From [Phialemoniopsis] sp. UDSM-2020 (Eukaryota > Ascomycota > Sordariomycetes > Thyridiales > Thyridiaceae): a stretch of 64,000 bases of DNA. Shown here in pieces: positions 13,620-24,257 of this stretch (position 1 is its first letter; each line of letters begins with the position of its first letter). The translations under genes were made by a program, and so were the position numbers. The notes below the pieces were generated by a model. The model was given only the letters and a program-made list of their open reading frames with translations. It was not told where the DNA came from and did no database searches. The stretch covers positions 4,526,001 to 4,590,000 of the forward strand of contig JAEILZ010000003.1 of assembly GCA_018873225.1 (NCBI GenBank), given 5' to 3'.

Positions 13620-14747
13620 CTAGCTGACTGCTCGAAGAGAAGCAGGCGCAGCGCCGCTCTCGAGGAAGCGCCTCGTCGTCTCTTCGGCCATGGTCTTGAG
13701 CGTGGTCCTCAAGGAAGCGGCGAGCAGCAAGAGCGCCTCAGGTGGGCGACTGACCTGGGTGACACTGTATCGGTGGGTAAAGAGGGTGACAACCTGGGAG
13801 ATGTTGGGCAGGGTGCCAAGCGCGAGAAGCGTGTGCTGTTCGTCGTCCAACGCGCGGCCGGCGGGCTTGAGGGCGCGCAGGGCAGCGTCGGCGGCATCCA
13901 GGATGGCGTCGGCTAGCGAGGCGGCCAACAGCGCCGTGTCCATGTCGGTCGAGCACGGGCACACGAGAATACGGGCGGCCTGCCTGCACGCGTGGGGGAT
14001 GTGGTCGGCGAGCACTTCGGCGGCTGCGGTCGTTTTGGCGGCTTGGCCGTCGAGTCCCGCTGTGGCGAGTCTCTTAATGGTCGCCAAGGCCACGGTAGCG
14101 CAGTCATATTCGTAGGGATTGTGCTGGACCTCGTCCACGCCCATCGCCGAGGGCTGCTCGATGGTGTTGCTGATGATACCATCTCTGACCATCAAGCTTG
14201 TGGGCTGCGAGGTGTCGATGCTCCTGGTATTGCTCCTGCCGCTCACACTTGCAGTAGTACTAGCGGGTGCAGTCCATTGGCCCTCATCAGAGAGATTGTC
14301 CGGCAACGACTCGTCGAGATTCAAACTTAGGTGCCGTGGATGTGATGTTTGCTGGCTTCGTTGGGACGGGACTGGCAGACTTGAAAGTGCTGCGTAGTCC
14401 TTGTTTGAGGGACCATCGGTCATGACGGCATCGGCATCATCGCGAACGTCTCGCACTTCCCGAGCTGGACGAGCCGCGACCTCGTGCTCTGGTGAGCGCC
14501 GGGAACGGGGACGAGGTCTGCCAATGCGTCTTGCCGGGCTGTACACGCAGTTGTACGACAGCCTGTCGCACCGACCGCACCGCGGGTTGCCTTTGTCACA
14601 CTTGACTTTGGCTTCGCTGCACGGGTCGCACGTCTGACGAAGTTTGCACGGATTCTTGGGGCGGGCCGCTTCGGCAACGGTGATTGTGCCGTTGCTGGTG
14701 CCGCTACTCTTGTTCTCGGCCTCGACTCGTTGTGTCTTGAGATCCAT
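13620..14747 (-). CDS. AflR-like Zn2Cys6 transcription factor
   Basis: A single-exon gene of 375 residues taken from the ATG at 14747; the longer in-frame upstream start has no domain support. The zinc cluster is complete at C40, C43, C50, C57, C60, C67 (CX2CX6CX6CX2CX6C), followed by VYSPARRIGRPRPRSRR, a basic linker typical of AflR-type regulators. The C-terminal part contains the AflR-family region with ILVCPCSTDMDTALLAASLADAIL. It lies directly downstream of the PKS, converging on it, where pathway-specific activators often sit. AflR binds TCG-N5-CGA; candidate sites of that form occur in several promoters of this cluster, so this protein is the likely activator. That link is inference. 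Confidence 0.9.
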   Translation of the reverse strand: MDLKTQRVEAENKSSGTSNGTITVAEAARPKNPCKLRQTCDPCSEAKVKCDKGNPRCGRCDRLSYNCVYSPARRIGRPRPRSRRSPEHEVAARPAREVRDVRDDADAVMTDGPSNKDYAALSSLPVPSQRSQQTSHPRHLSLNLDESLPDNLSDEGQWTAPASTTASVSGRSNTRSIDTSQPTSLMVRDGIISNTIEQPSAMGVDEVQHNPYEYDCATVALATIKRLATAGLDGQAAKTTAAAEVLADHIPHACRQAARILVCPCSTDMDTALLAASLADAILDAADAALRALKPAGRALDDEQHTLLALGTLPNISQVVTLFTHRYSVTQVSRPPEALLLLAASLRTTLKTMAEETTRRFLESGAAPASLRAVS

Positions 14748-15829
14748 TGTTTGGTGAGCAATATGCGTTGCCGTCAAGTGGGTGTAGAAGTGATATACAC
14801 GAAACAATTTGTTATTATCTACGTAGATGGCCCGATTGTACGGACGGCTGTTAGGACTGGTACCCAATATACATGCAGTTGATCAACGCAGCCGCAGGCC
14901 TCGACGGCTCAACACTCGAACCGACCCGGATGCTGGAGCAATTTATTTTAGGTTAGGACCCTGACTACCTTGTAAGCGCTACTGCACCACGGGTTATTAT
15001 CTCATTCAGGGCCCCCTGGTCAGCCTGCCGGGCGGCACCATGCCGAGGAAGACCCTGGCTCTCGCCCTATAAAACGGTTGCATCACAGCTCTGGCCCCCA
15101 ACGGCTGACTGGCTGGCTTGCTAACTGCTGACTGACAACGGCAACGGCGGGCTGATGGAGCAAGTCTCCGTAGCTACGAAAAGGACACGCCATATCGCGC
15201 TTACGGGCGCCTCGACGACAGCGATTGGCACAGACTCGACTGCAGGACACACGAGACGGGTTGGAACGCTTGCGCCCCTTTCACATAACGGCACAGATTT
15301 CTTTTCACAATGGCGATCTGACCAACCACAAGTGACAGTTTATCCCAGGCAAAAACGCCTCATCCGAAAACGGACATGCTTCTGGCAGCCTGGGTCTAGC
15401 CCGGCGTACCTTGAGCCACACGAGCTGCCGTCAGTACGACATAGGCGTAAATCTCGCCCAGCTCAGGTCGATCCGGCCCTTTTCGAGCAACATGCAGAAG
15501 CCAATCTTGGGGTTGCAGCCGAATCCCGATGGCGTAGATAGGTCGCCTGTCTATTTGTTGCTCTATCATTGGTGCTCGTAAGCCACAGCATCTTTCCTAA
15601 GACTGATCAATTCGTCAATGGGGCTTAGTGAATCATAACCCCAAGGCGGAATTGGTAACGAACCCCAAAGCGATGTCTCAAAACGGGGGTCTTTACAAGG
15701 ATTTGCCTCCCAAATAAAAATCACTAGATTGTGCTTGTGCAAAAGCAAAAGAGTTAGGGGACATCGAGTTAAGCGACTCATCCTTCGTGCGTTCTTGCAC
15801 CCTGACACCGCCTGCACTGCCACCTACCC

Positions 15830-15881
15830 GACGTGTGCTTATCAAGTGCAATCCTTTTTGTGGTTGTGATAAGCACACGTC
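15830..15881. repeat. Perfect 14-bp inverted repeat with 24-nt spacer
   Basis: GACGTGTGCTTATC at 15830-15843 is the exact reverse complement of GATAAGCACACGTC at 15868-15881. Each arm contains an ACGTG-type core and a GATA core, both common regulator binding cores. It lies about 280 bp before the acyltransferase start. Confidence 0.85.
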
Positions 15882-15989
15882 AAATACTGTGCCCCATTTG
15901 AACCCTTCCCCAGGAATTAGCTCTCCCATGTCATTCATCCTCTCAGCTGGTGGGCCCGGCTGTTGTCGGTCTGCGACAAAGCTTGTCGC

Positions 15990-16000
15990 TCGGATTCCGG
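15990..16000 (+). promoter_or_regulatory. AflR-like binding site (TCGGATTCCGG)
   Basis: It is a full match to TCGSWNNSCGR with core CGG-ATT-CCG, 160 bp before the acyltransferase ATG. Confidence 0.45.
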
Positions 16001-16159
16001 CATCGAGTTTCGACTATAGAGACAACAGTATACAAGTTGAGATAATCAATCGATATGGATAGTCTTGACTATGGATAATAATGACCCTTTGCAACAGATT
16101 TGTAAATTGTCTGGATTTTGAAGAATTATCTTTGCTTAACAAGAATATCTAGCAACATC

Positions 16160-17545
16160 ATGACATCGGCAACTGAGACCAGCAAGCTCCAATGGGCAAA
16201 ATCATCCCCGAGGACGTACGAGCGGTCGCTCGACGACATGGAGATGTTCTTCAAGCTCGCAGGAGAAGGAGGAGTGGGCGCAACTGACGGTCAACACTGG
16301 CATATCGCCGTGATGGCCAAGATCAAGCCTACGGGGATTGACCTCCGGAAGGACATCCCAGCAGCTTGGAAAGCCCTACGACGCATCAACCCTTGCTTAT
16401 CAGCCATCGTCAAGGATGCCCGTTGGATCTATACCGTCGCAGACGAGCAGGAGCTCGAATCTTGGCTCAACGAGACCCTTCATTTCCACGATACTCCCAG
16501 CACGACTCGCGAGATGTTTCCCATCCGAAACTTCACGGGCCGTGCTTGTCTCCACGTCCTCCTGCAGACTCAGGAGCTTTACCTTCTCGCCCCGCACACT
16601 CACCTCGATGGCATCGGGGCCTACACCGCCATGAGCAATCTGGTCCAGGCCCTGGCCGACGCCGCCTCTCGTGGCGAAGGTCCGAAGCTCAATGGAGAGG
16701 AGGCTCAAGCCCTGGCGCCCCCTCTCAACGTCATGGCCGACATTCCCGTCGCAACAGACGCTCACAAGGAGGTCTTCAAGTCCATGCTCGGCAAGTGGAT
16801 GGGCGGTTTTACCGGCGTCAACGTCAAGCACGACAGGGACTCAAAGTCGCCGTGCGGCGAGCCGCGCATTCTCTACGCGCCCTTCGACGTCGCCGAGAGC
16901 AAGCGCATCGTAGCTCGGTGCAAGGAGATGGGTCTCACCGTCACCGCCGCCGTGCAGGCCGCCGTCTCCACGGCGCTGCGCAAGCAGACCGGCAAGGCGG
17001 CGCCGGCGGTCCAGAGCGCCGTTACGATCCACGACGTGCGCAAGTGGATCGACAAGTCCAAGTACCCGGCGGCCGACCTCGTCGGGCCCCTGGCCGTGCC
17101 CGTCCCGGCCGTCTTCAACCTCGCAGACGACTTCGCCGAGACGGCGCAGCTGGCCAAGCAAAAGTACCGCGAGCCGGAACAGACGGACCTGCTGCGCAGC
17201 CTGCCGCGCTTCTGGGGCAACGACATGGTGGCCATCATGACGAACCCGCCGCCGGGAGCTTCGGCGCCCAGCTCGCTCGGCCTGTCGAGCTTCGGCATCA
17301 TGGACTCTTACCTCAAGCCGTCGTATCAGGGCGCTGCTGACAGCAAGGCCTTGGTACAAGTTGAGGACGCCTGGTTGGGTATCACTCTGTACTCACCTGA
17401 CATTCTGCTGCACTTATGGACGCTGCAAGGTGAAATGAAGCTCCAGTGCGTATTCAACGAGGCATACTTTGATAAGGAGACAGTGGCTGCCCTGCTCAAA
17501 GCCACGCGGGAAGAGTTGCTCCGTGGTCTAAGCCTGGTGAACTAG
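16160..17545 (+). CDS. Condensation-fold O-acyltransferase (Tri3/alcohol acetyltransferase-like)
   Basis: An intronless gene of 461 residues from the ATG at 16160; the in-frame ATG at 16118 would add 14 residues. The motif HTHLDG at residues 146-151 fits HxxxDG, the catalytic His-Asp signature of chloramphenicol-acetyltransferase/NRPS-condensation-fold and BAHD-type acyltransferases. The length, the N-terminal ending in WAKSSPRTYERSLDDMEMFF and the late SSFGIMDSYL segment fit fungal alcohol acetyltransferase/Tri3-like proteins, which use acyl-CoA. The neighbours are the AflR-like gene and the O-methyltransferase, so the likely role is acylation of a hydroxyl on the polyketide. Acetyltransferases are known in some acetylated xanthone clusters, but acyl donor and acceptor here are unknown. 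Confidence 0.75.
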   Translation: MTSATETSKLQWAKSSPRTYERSLDDMEMFFKLAGEGGVGATDGQHWHIAVMAKIKPTGIDLRKDIPAAWKALRRINPCLSAIVKDARWIYTVADEQELESWLNETLHFHDTPSTTREMFPIRNFTGRACLHVLLQTQELYLLAPHTHLDGIGAYTAMSNLVQALADAASRGEGPKLNGEEAQALAPPLNVMADIPVATDAHKEVFKSMLGKWMGGFTGVNVKHDRDSKSPCGEPRILYAPFDVAESKRIVARCKEMGLTVTAAVQAAVSTALRKQTGKAAPAVQSAVTIHDVRKWIDKSKYPAADLVGPLAVPVPAVFNLADDFAETAQLAKQKYREPEQTDLLRSLPRFWGNDMVAIMTNPPPGASAPSSLGLSSFGIMDSYLKPSYQGAADSKALVQVEDAWLGITLYSPDILLHLWTLQGEMKLQCVFNEAYFDKETVAALLKATREELLRGLSLVN

Positions 17546-18990
17546 GAGTTCACACGTGCTGAAGTGTACATTACACTGGGTGTTCCGCACGCCTGCGTTT
17601 GCTAGTACAGTCAGGGAGGCTTCTACTAGTACACCTCATGCTAGAAGTATGGGGATTACACAACGTTTGTGCCCTAGCAGCAGTTTAAGTTTCTTGGTTG
17701 TAACAAATAATGAGCATATTGAGAATGTCCTACGGCTATGTTATGTGGTCTATATTAGAGACACGGTTCGAACTGTTATGTGATCTTAAAAGATGTGCCT
17801 GGGCATGGACTGTATCGGATGTCTGAATAATCACATGTTACGAATCCAGTCATAGCGTCGTAGAATGGCTCTGTACACCTCCTTCTTACTGATCTGGGGA
17901 TTGAGGCGGTCCCAAGGGGCGTCACCTCATCGGCGATCGGGGGAATCGGATTAGCCGCTGTAGTCTTAAACGAGAGACGGAAACGGGTGTATGAGTCGGG
18001 CAGGAGAAACACAGAATCCCGATACAAGCCAGCGAGTCGAATAATTGTCAATTGCTCGTGGAGTTAGCGGCTGCAAGGCGACCAACATCTCGGACTCAGC
18101 TTGAGCTGGATGTATTGACATGCCTAATCACCGTACGAGATTTGGACGAAAATGGTTCAATGGTGTGGAAGTTAAAGCTGAAGCTATTGGCTATCATGTT
18201 GAGCTCTTTATCATCACGAAAGCTTATGACAGAAAGCAGTTGCATGCGGCGGGCTGAGCCGGCTGACGTTGAAACTATACGCTTATACGCCGATTCAACG
18301 TCGATACAAACGCTGGACGATTGAGCTTTTGGTCTAGCCGTATTGGTGTGTGTACGGGCTGTTGTCGGAATGATACCGAATAGGCAACGCTACATGGGGA
18401 TGTGGCCGGAAGCCGACGAGCACAGCCGTTAGGCAGGTCAGATGCTGACACCCCATGGGTCTCTGCTTAACCCATAATGACATAGATACACTCCGTTATA
18501 TTGCCATCAACAACCTCTGAGCTTATCAAGAGTACTGATAGTGACTTGCTTTAAGAATGTAGGTTCAATCATCTGTATAGTTGAGTTGGTGCGAAATGAG
18601 GTCGCATCCTCGAAGATTGGAGGCCAGCATCAACTCGTGGAAGATGAGGTTCCATATGCCAGAATAAAATAATTCCATACTCCTCGTGACATTGCTTCCT
18701 CCGAAGTGAGGAAAGCCCTATGAAATTCTATAGTATGTCCCGGCGTCATCCTCGCGCTTCACGTCCACAATTAAGTCAGGAATGCAAATAGCGAACACAG
18801 GGTTTTCACTCTTAGCAAAGGATCGTGCGAGGTCAATTTAGTGCGTGAACAGTCGATGAGAGTATTGCCCATTCAACTTTTGATAATTTGCTTAGAACAC
18901 CGGCACAAAGCCATTTCCATTGGCCCAAATACCGGAGACGCGTGAAACATCGTACTATAAACATCTAACAAATGCTTTCCATCAAACCCC
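17546..18990. other. Intergenic, convergent 3' ends of acyltransferase and methyltransferase
   Basis: A 1445-bp gap between converging genes. It is AT-richer than the flanks and contains only short frames without protein character. I find no repeat or transposon relic. Confidence 0.5.
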
Positions 18991-20331
18991 TCACAGCTTC
19001 TCAACAACAATGATGGAGTTCTTCATGACCGAGGCATACGTCCGGATGTCAACAAGCTTGAGCCCGGCCTTGCCTAGCAGGTCGTGCCACTGGTCGACGG
19101 TCCTCTCCAGCGCGTTGAGCATAGTGTACATGTGCAGGTCGAGGCACGCCGACCACCAGTGCACGTCTTTGTTGGGCAGCACCATCTCGTCGATGAGCAG
19201 CTGCGAGCCGGGGCCCATGGCGGCGGCAGTGTTCTTGAGGATCTTGATCGAGTTCTCCTCGTCCCAGTCGTGCAGGACAGTGCGCATGTAGTAAAACCTC
19301 GCGCCTGCAAGAATTCGTCAGTCTCTGCTCGAAGCGGTGGGTCCTATTCAGTCTTACCTTGGACGGGCTGGGGCGTGAAAAAGTCATACGCCATGAACTC
19401 GACGCCCGGCGCGCGCGGCGCCACGTCGACCGTCTCGGGCAGGTCCTGCACGATGACCCGGCCCGGCAGGTTCGGGTACTTGGCGCGCAGGCGCTTGCTC
19501 TGGTGGCCGATGTTGCCGCCGATGTCGACGAAGAGGGCCCGGTCGGCGGCGACGCCGGCGGCCTCCTCGGCCAGGTTGACGACGTCGAACCACTCGCCGT
19601 CGCGAGGCACGCTCATGAGCTTCTGGAAGTAGCCGAGCTGCTCCGGGTGCTGCTTGTAGTAGGGGAACCAGTCCATGTCCGTCTTGACTGACTGCTGCCA
19701 CGCGCACTGGGTGCCGGGCGGGGTCGAGAAGCTCGTCTGCTTCATGAAGCCCGGCAGGGCCTGGTAGGCTGGGATGGCGATGGTGTAGCTGATATTTTGG
19801 TCAGCCGAGACTTGCACTCATGTCATTCACGTTTGCGAATCGTTTGACAGGTTGCTTACACGTAGTTCAAGCTGCCCTCGATGGCGGGGTCAGCCAGGGA
19901 CTGGGTGCTGAGGTTGGCGCCGAACTGGTCCTTGCCCGTCTCGGTGATGAACCGGGTTGCTGCAAGGTAGCGGAGGACGCGGCCGAGAAAAGCGGGCTCG
20001 GAGTTGGTAGCCTTAGCAATCTCGTTCAGTGTCAACGGCGTCTGGCTTCCGACGAGCATCTTGAAGAGTCCAATGTCAATGCCGGCCTTGACCATGGGAA
20101 CCTCGAGGGCCTGTTGTTATAATCAGCCAATGATCTCAAACGCGCGTTGCACCAAGTAAAGGCATCGGCGCCGTAACAAGAAGAACTGACCCCGTTGAAA
20201 AGACGCAGCATCGTGTCGTTGGGCGTCTCCATGGCCTCGGCGGCACTGCGCAGAGAGTCCTGCAGCTTGAGCCGCGAAGCCTCATCGGCTTGCACACGAT
20301 AGATGCTCTTAGGCTCGGCGAGGGATCCCAT
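18991..20331 (-). CDS. SAM-dependent O-methyltransferase, COMT-like
   Basis: Four exons (20331-20191, 20110-19860, 19788-19358, 19304-18991) join to 378 residues, a typical size for class I fungal O-methyltransferases such as those in emodin, geodin and sterigmatocystin routes. An N-terminal winged-helix dimerisation part (about 48-130, PLTLNEIAKATN) is followed by SAM motif I FVDIGGNIG at residues 217-225, VIVQDLPET, and the catalytic region RTVLHDWDEE with base H286. LLIDEMVLP and WHDLLGKAGLKLVDIRTY close the domain. It is divergent from the FAD monooxygenase with a 551-bp shared promoter. The probable role is O-methylation of a phenol on the aromatic polyketide; the position methylated cannot be told. 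Confidence 0.9.
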
Positions 20332-20882
20332 TGTTTCTTGTGTAGATTATGCTGTGTTGAGGTATGTACAGTGGGTAATAGTAATACGAGTGATGTGTCT
20401 TTACGTGTGGTAGGTCTATTGATGAAGGTAGAAAATGGTGATGCATAGAAATACTACGTCGCAATCGTGTTTTACCTCTTGTTATATACAGTCAATTGGT
20501 TGGAAGTCAGTATTCTCGTTTCAATACTTCCTTCGAGACGGATCCCGACCAGGCGGTGAACGGTCCATTTCCATTCTTCTTTGTAAGTGCGGGGAGGATG
20601 TAAGCAAAACCGAGGGTTGCCGATCGGCCGGCTGGACACCGAGCTCACACAGCCACGAACAACACCGAATACTCAGCAGTGCAAATTCAAGATCTCGTTT
20701 GACCATCAGGCCGAATGCACTCTTCTGATCTCATGTCATGAATGACTATTTATAGATAATTGACCGCTTGACAACCGAATGTCGGGTGGATTATCTACAC
20801 ATATAAAGGGTATAATCTCCCGAGCTGCTTATGGCAGCTTCACTTCCACTCAACAGCTAAGAACTTCATCGACACCGACAAC
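20332..20882. promoter_or_regulatory. Divergent promoter, methyltransferase / FAD monooxygenase
   Basis: A 551-bp gap with no gene, containing an AflR-like half-match at 20538-20548 and a CCGATCGGCCGG stretch near 20618. A TATAAA-like element lies about 80 bp before the monooxygenase ATG. Confidence 0.5.
20538..20548. promoter_or_regulatory. Weak AflR-like site candidate (ACGGATCCCGA)
   Basis: It has the CGG-N3-CCG core and, on the minus strand, one TCGG end, but departs from the AflR consensus at two positions. Confidence 0.25.
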
Positions 20883-22493
20883 ATGGAGATCATCGTCGTG
20901 GGCGCCGGCATCGCCGGCCTGAGTGCCGGCATTGCCCTGCGCAGAGCAGGACATGAAGTCACAGTTCGTCAGGTCCCCTACAATGCTTCCGAGAAACGTG
21001 CTGACATAGGTTCAGATCCTCGAGCAGTCCGCACTGCTCCAAGAGACCGGGGCCGCCATCTCGATAGCGCCCAACGCGTCGCCGGTCCTGCGCAGCTGGG
21101 GCTTCGACATTGCCAAGTCGCGCATGGTCGCCATCAAGACCGGCAGCATCCTCAACGGCATGGACATGTCCATGGTCGTGCCGAATTACTACGTGCACAT
21201 CGAGGAGAAGTACGGCTCGCCCATCTACGCCGTGCACCGCGTCGACCTGCACGACCAGCTCAAGGAGCTGGCGGTCGGGGAGGAGGGCTCGGGCCCGCCG
21301 TGCAAGCTGCACGTTCGTGCGGCGGTGGTTGACTATGTGAGTCTGCATAGTGGACAAGTGCAGCTGATCGTTATTGACCGGCGATCGTAGGATGCCGTGA
21401 ATGCAAAGGTCACCACTGCCGACGGAAAAGTCTGGCAAGCGGACCTGGTCATTGCTGCCAATGGTGTGCACTCGACAGCCCGAGATCACATTGGCATTAC
21501 AGACGAGAGTCTCGCTACCGACACGGGCTGGGCCACTATGCGGTGGCTGGTGCCAACCGAGGAGCTACTTGCAGATCCGGAGACCGCGCCTCTAGTTGAA
21601 GACTCGACCCAGAGGTTCTTCATGGGGGCCCGAGGCGGCGGTCTGGTTTGGTATATGTGCAGAAAGTGAGTTTGCTAACTTTCCTGCGCACATAGCCGCA
21701 TGGGGTTGGTCCGTTACTAATGTTACTGCGCTCCAGCAACGAGGTTCAGAACTTCCTCTACCTCTCACAGTCATTCGCGAGCGAGAACATCACAGAAGGT
21801 ATTTCCGCCCGAATTTTGCGACGCACATCAAGCAGGCCAGCTAAAGACTTTATCAAATGCAGATTTCCAGGCTGGCATTGAGCCGACCAAGGTGATGGAC
21901 TACGCAAAGCAGGAATACAGTCCCGCTTTGCAAGCTGTTCTTGCGTAAGTTGTTTATAAAATACCCCGACGTTTTGCCTGGAAATTCACTAACACCATTC
22001 TCTTCTCAGTAAGGCAAGAGACGTCAGATTCTGGAAGCTGGTTGCCAGAAGCCCGATGCCCTCGTGGCGCAAGGATTCGCTTGTTCTGATCGGCGACGCT
22101 GCCCACCCCATGCTCCCTTGTGAGTCTTCCTTTTCCTCGACCCCGTTTAGCGCGATCTAACATTCTGGTCAACAAACAGTCCAGGCTCAAGGCGGCGGGC
22201 AGGCCATTGAAGACGCTGCAGTTCTTGGCATCATCCTTGACCAAGTCCATGACAAGGCCACACTGAAGGCACGGCTCGGACTCTTCGAAGAGATCAGAAA
22301 GAACCGTGGGTCGGCGGTACAGACACTCTCCAACTCGGGGCCTCCGATGCCGCAAAGTGTCCGCGATGCTGCTGCCAAGTTCCTCCCTGAGGGGACGAGC
22401 TTGCAGAACCAGGATGATGTCATTGACGTCATGTTTGCCTTTGATGTCATTGGTAAGACAAAGGAGATTTTGGCTGCGAGTCTGGCTAAGTAG
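20883..22493 (+). CDS. FAD-dependent aromatic monooxygenase, salicylate hydroxylase-like
   Basis: Seven exons (20883-20963, 21010-21336, 21391-21665, 21737-21798, 21863-21944, 22010-22119, 22180-22493) join in frame to 416 residues. The first intron is only 46 nt. The FAD motif GAGIAG is at residues 7-12, WQADLVIAANGVHSTAR carries the middle DG-type region, and the second FAD motif LIGDAAHPMLPFQAQGGGQAIEDA spans about 302-325. This is the layout of group A flavoprotein hydroxylases, which hydroxylate or oxidatively rearrange phenols using NAD(P)H and O2. Related enzymes act in anthraquinone and tetrahydroxanthone routes. It shares a divergent promoter with the methyltransferase, so the likely substrate is the cluster's aromatic intermediate. 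Confidence 0.9.
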
Positions 22494-22703
22494 AGTGGAG
22501 AGTTGAAAGCAATTCAGTGAAGCAACGAGGCGTGAGTACTTCAGCAACGATAGTATGACCTGAATGTCACAATTACATGGCAACTACCAATCACACATAA
22601 TCTCAAAAGTAGTAAAGGATTCCCGCTCTTGTTACAGAATATTAGTTAGTTTCGAGTCGTCTATAGCAACCGCTCGAGATTGCCTTTCCGTCCGATCGCC
22701 TAC

Positions 22704-24257
22704 TTAATCAAACAAAAGCTCGGAAAACCGCCGCCGTGCCTCCTCTGGCTCCCAGTCGACAATACGTCTCTCCTTAGACACAGCCATTTTCCATTCCACA
22801 AAAACATCCATGCCCGCCCTCTCCTTATCGCTCAGCAAATCTACCCTCGTCTTCCACAAATCGTCTTGTAGCACACCGCTCTCACGATCGCCAAAGAACC
22901 TCTCATCCAAAAACCTCCAGTACATGGCATCGAAAGCCCAGCTCTTCCTAGCCCCGTAGCTGAGAAAAAAGCGTCCAGTCTCCCAGCTTTCTCGCATGTA
23001 CGCAGACAATGGTGCCGGTAGATGATTCGGTGATGGATCATCCGCCTCTACCTTTTCCATGGCTGTGAGCCAGGTCTTCAGGCGCATGTCGTACGTTTCC
23101 CTCCAGTCATCCATGCCGTCCGACCACATCTCGGCCGTCTCTATGAGGAGCCACCATGGAGGGTCAAGGATGAACTGAGTAGGCCCCACATAGGTATACT
23201 CCCAGTCGATGAGGGCAGCGATCTCATCCGTCTCGGTGAGAAGGATGTTGCCCGCCCGGAAATCGTCGCCCCAGAGTCGGAAGGAGTTGGTGCCAGACGG
23301 ACTCGGCAAGAGCGTGGACGGTGGAATCTTGGACGACTGGGCAGACCAAGTGTCCTCGGCGAAACCAAAGGTAAAGAGCCGACCCTGCTTGGCCAGCCTC
23401 CGGAATAGTTGACGTGCCACGTACTTGTTCCGGCAGTCATCTTCTGAAGTGACGAGGTCATTGTGTTGGAAGACGAGCTGTGCAATGTGCATCTCTGCCA
23501 GCGCGATGTACCACTCGTCTGCAGTCTCGTATGTCTTGCCTTCTGATGGGAGAACACAGCGGGGCACGTTGGCAAGTCGAACCATGTCCGTCATGTTGTG
23601 GGTTATGGGTCTTCCGGCCACCTCGTGGGAGCCGTCGCTAGCCTCAACGAGCGACCCTATTCTTGGAAAGGTCATCCTGGATAGCTGCACGAGACATTGT
23701 GCGACCTTACCCCAGATAGTGGCTAATTTAGCCTCGGATACATCGGGGTCAAGAACATGAGGGTCTGAAGAGTTCTCGCTGGGCCTATTCAGTCTGGCTG
23801 ACACGCTGCCGCTATTCTCCACGCGATCCATGATAACGAAGGGGCCCAGTGGTGAATCTTCGCCCCAGAAGACTTGGCGAGGCACTGGCAATCGGGTCTC
23901 CTTGGCAATCATGGCTGCCGTGGCAGCCTCTTGGACAGTCTTCTCGTTCGGGAACTGGACAAGACTCGGACAAGGCAAGCGAACCATGACATCGGGCGAC
24001 CTCCCTTCGATGCGTATCCTATACAGAATGTTGAAGCCGCCGAAGACCAAAGGTGGAATCAAATTCGCTGGCTTTCCAAACTTTTCTTGCGCAAGCTCCT
24101 CGACCTTTCGGCAAGTGATCTTGAGCCGCATGCGGTTCTGTGCCGCCTCGGAGTCCTCGTCATTCTTGTCCCAGACAAGATTATCAAGTTCTTCTTGGCC
24201 ATCATACATGGTCCTCGTGTTGCGCCACTTCGGCGAGGTCTGGGCCCTGGTATACAA
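22704..24257 (-). CDS. APH-like small-molecule kinase family protein
   Basis: An intronless gene of 517 residues; an alternative start at residue 17 (position 24209) is possible. It resembles fungal aminoglycoside-phosphotransferase-fold proteins. Visible landmarks are an N-lobe with FGGFNILYRIRIEG and VMVRLPCPS (Lys of VAIK replaced by Arg), FVIMDRVE, the catalytic-loop-like LWGDDFRAGNILL at about residues 328-340 and the metal-binding segment AALIDWEYTYVGP. The usual HGD of the catalytic loop reads WGD, a change seen in fungal members. Fungal paralogues are numerous and mostly uncharacterised, so substrate and activity are open. It lies between the monooxygenase and the second AflR-like gene, so it is inside the cluster by position only. 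Confidence 0.75.
   Translation of the reverse strand: MYTRAQTSPKWRNTRTMYDGQEELDNLVWDKNDEDSEAAQNRMRLKITCRKVEELAQEKFGKPANLIPPLVFGGFNILYRIRIEGRSPDVMVRLPCPSLVQFPNEKTVQEAATAAMIAKETRLPVPRQVFWGEDSPLGPFVIMDRVENSGSVSARLNRPSENSSDPHVLDPDVSEAKLATIWGKVAQCLVQLSRMTFPRIGSLVEASDGSHEVAGRPITHNMTDMVRLANVPRCVLPSEGKTYETADEWYIALAEMHIAQLVFQHNDLVTSEDDCRNKYVARQLFRRLAKQGRLFTFGFAEDTWSAQSSKIPPSTLLPSPSGTNSFRLWGDDFRAGNILLTETDEIAALIDWEYTYVGPTQFILDPPWWLLIETAEMWSDGMDDWRETYDMRLKTWLTAMEKVEADDPSPNHLPAPLSAYMRESWETGRFFLSYGARKSWAFDAMYWRFLDERFFGDRESGVLQDDLWKTRVDLLSDKERAGMDVFVEWKMAVSKERRIVDWEPEEARRRFSELLFD

Larger units (their letters stand above)
14748..16159. promoter_or_regulatory. Divergent intergenic region, AflR-like gene / acyltransferase
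   Basis: A 1412-bp gap between divergent starts. The reading frame at 15155-15541 and two short minus-strand frames near 15566-15938 have no recognisable features. The region holds a perfect 14-bp inverted repeat (15830-15881) and an AflR-like site (15990-16000). Confidence 0.5.

Noticed and set aside
15155..15541. A 128-codon frame between the AflR-like gene and the acyltransferase
   Set aside because: No domain, low-complexity composition and no supporting splice or promoter signals.
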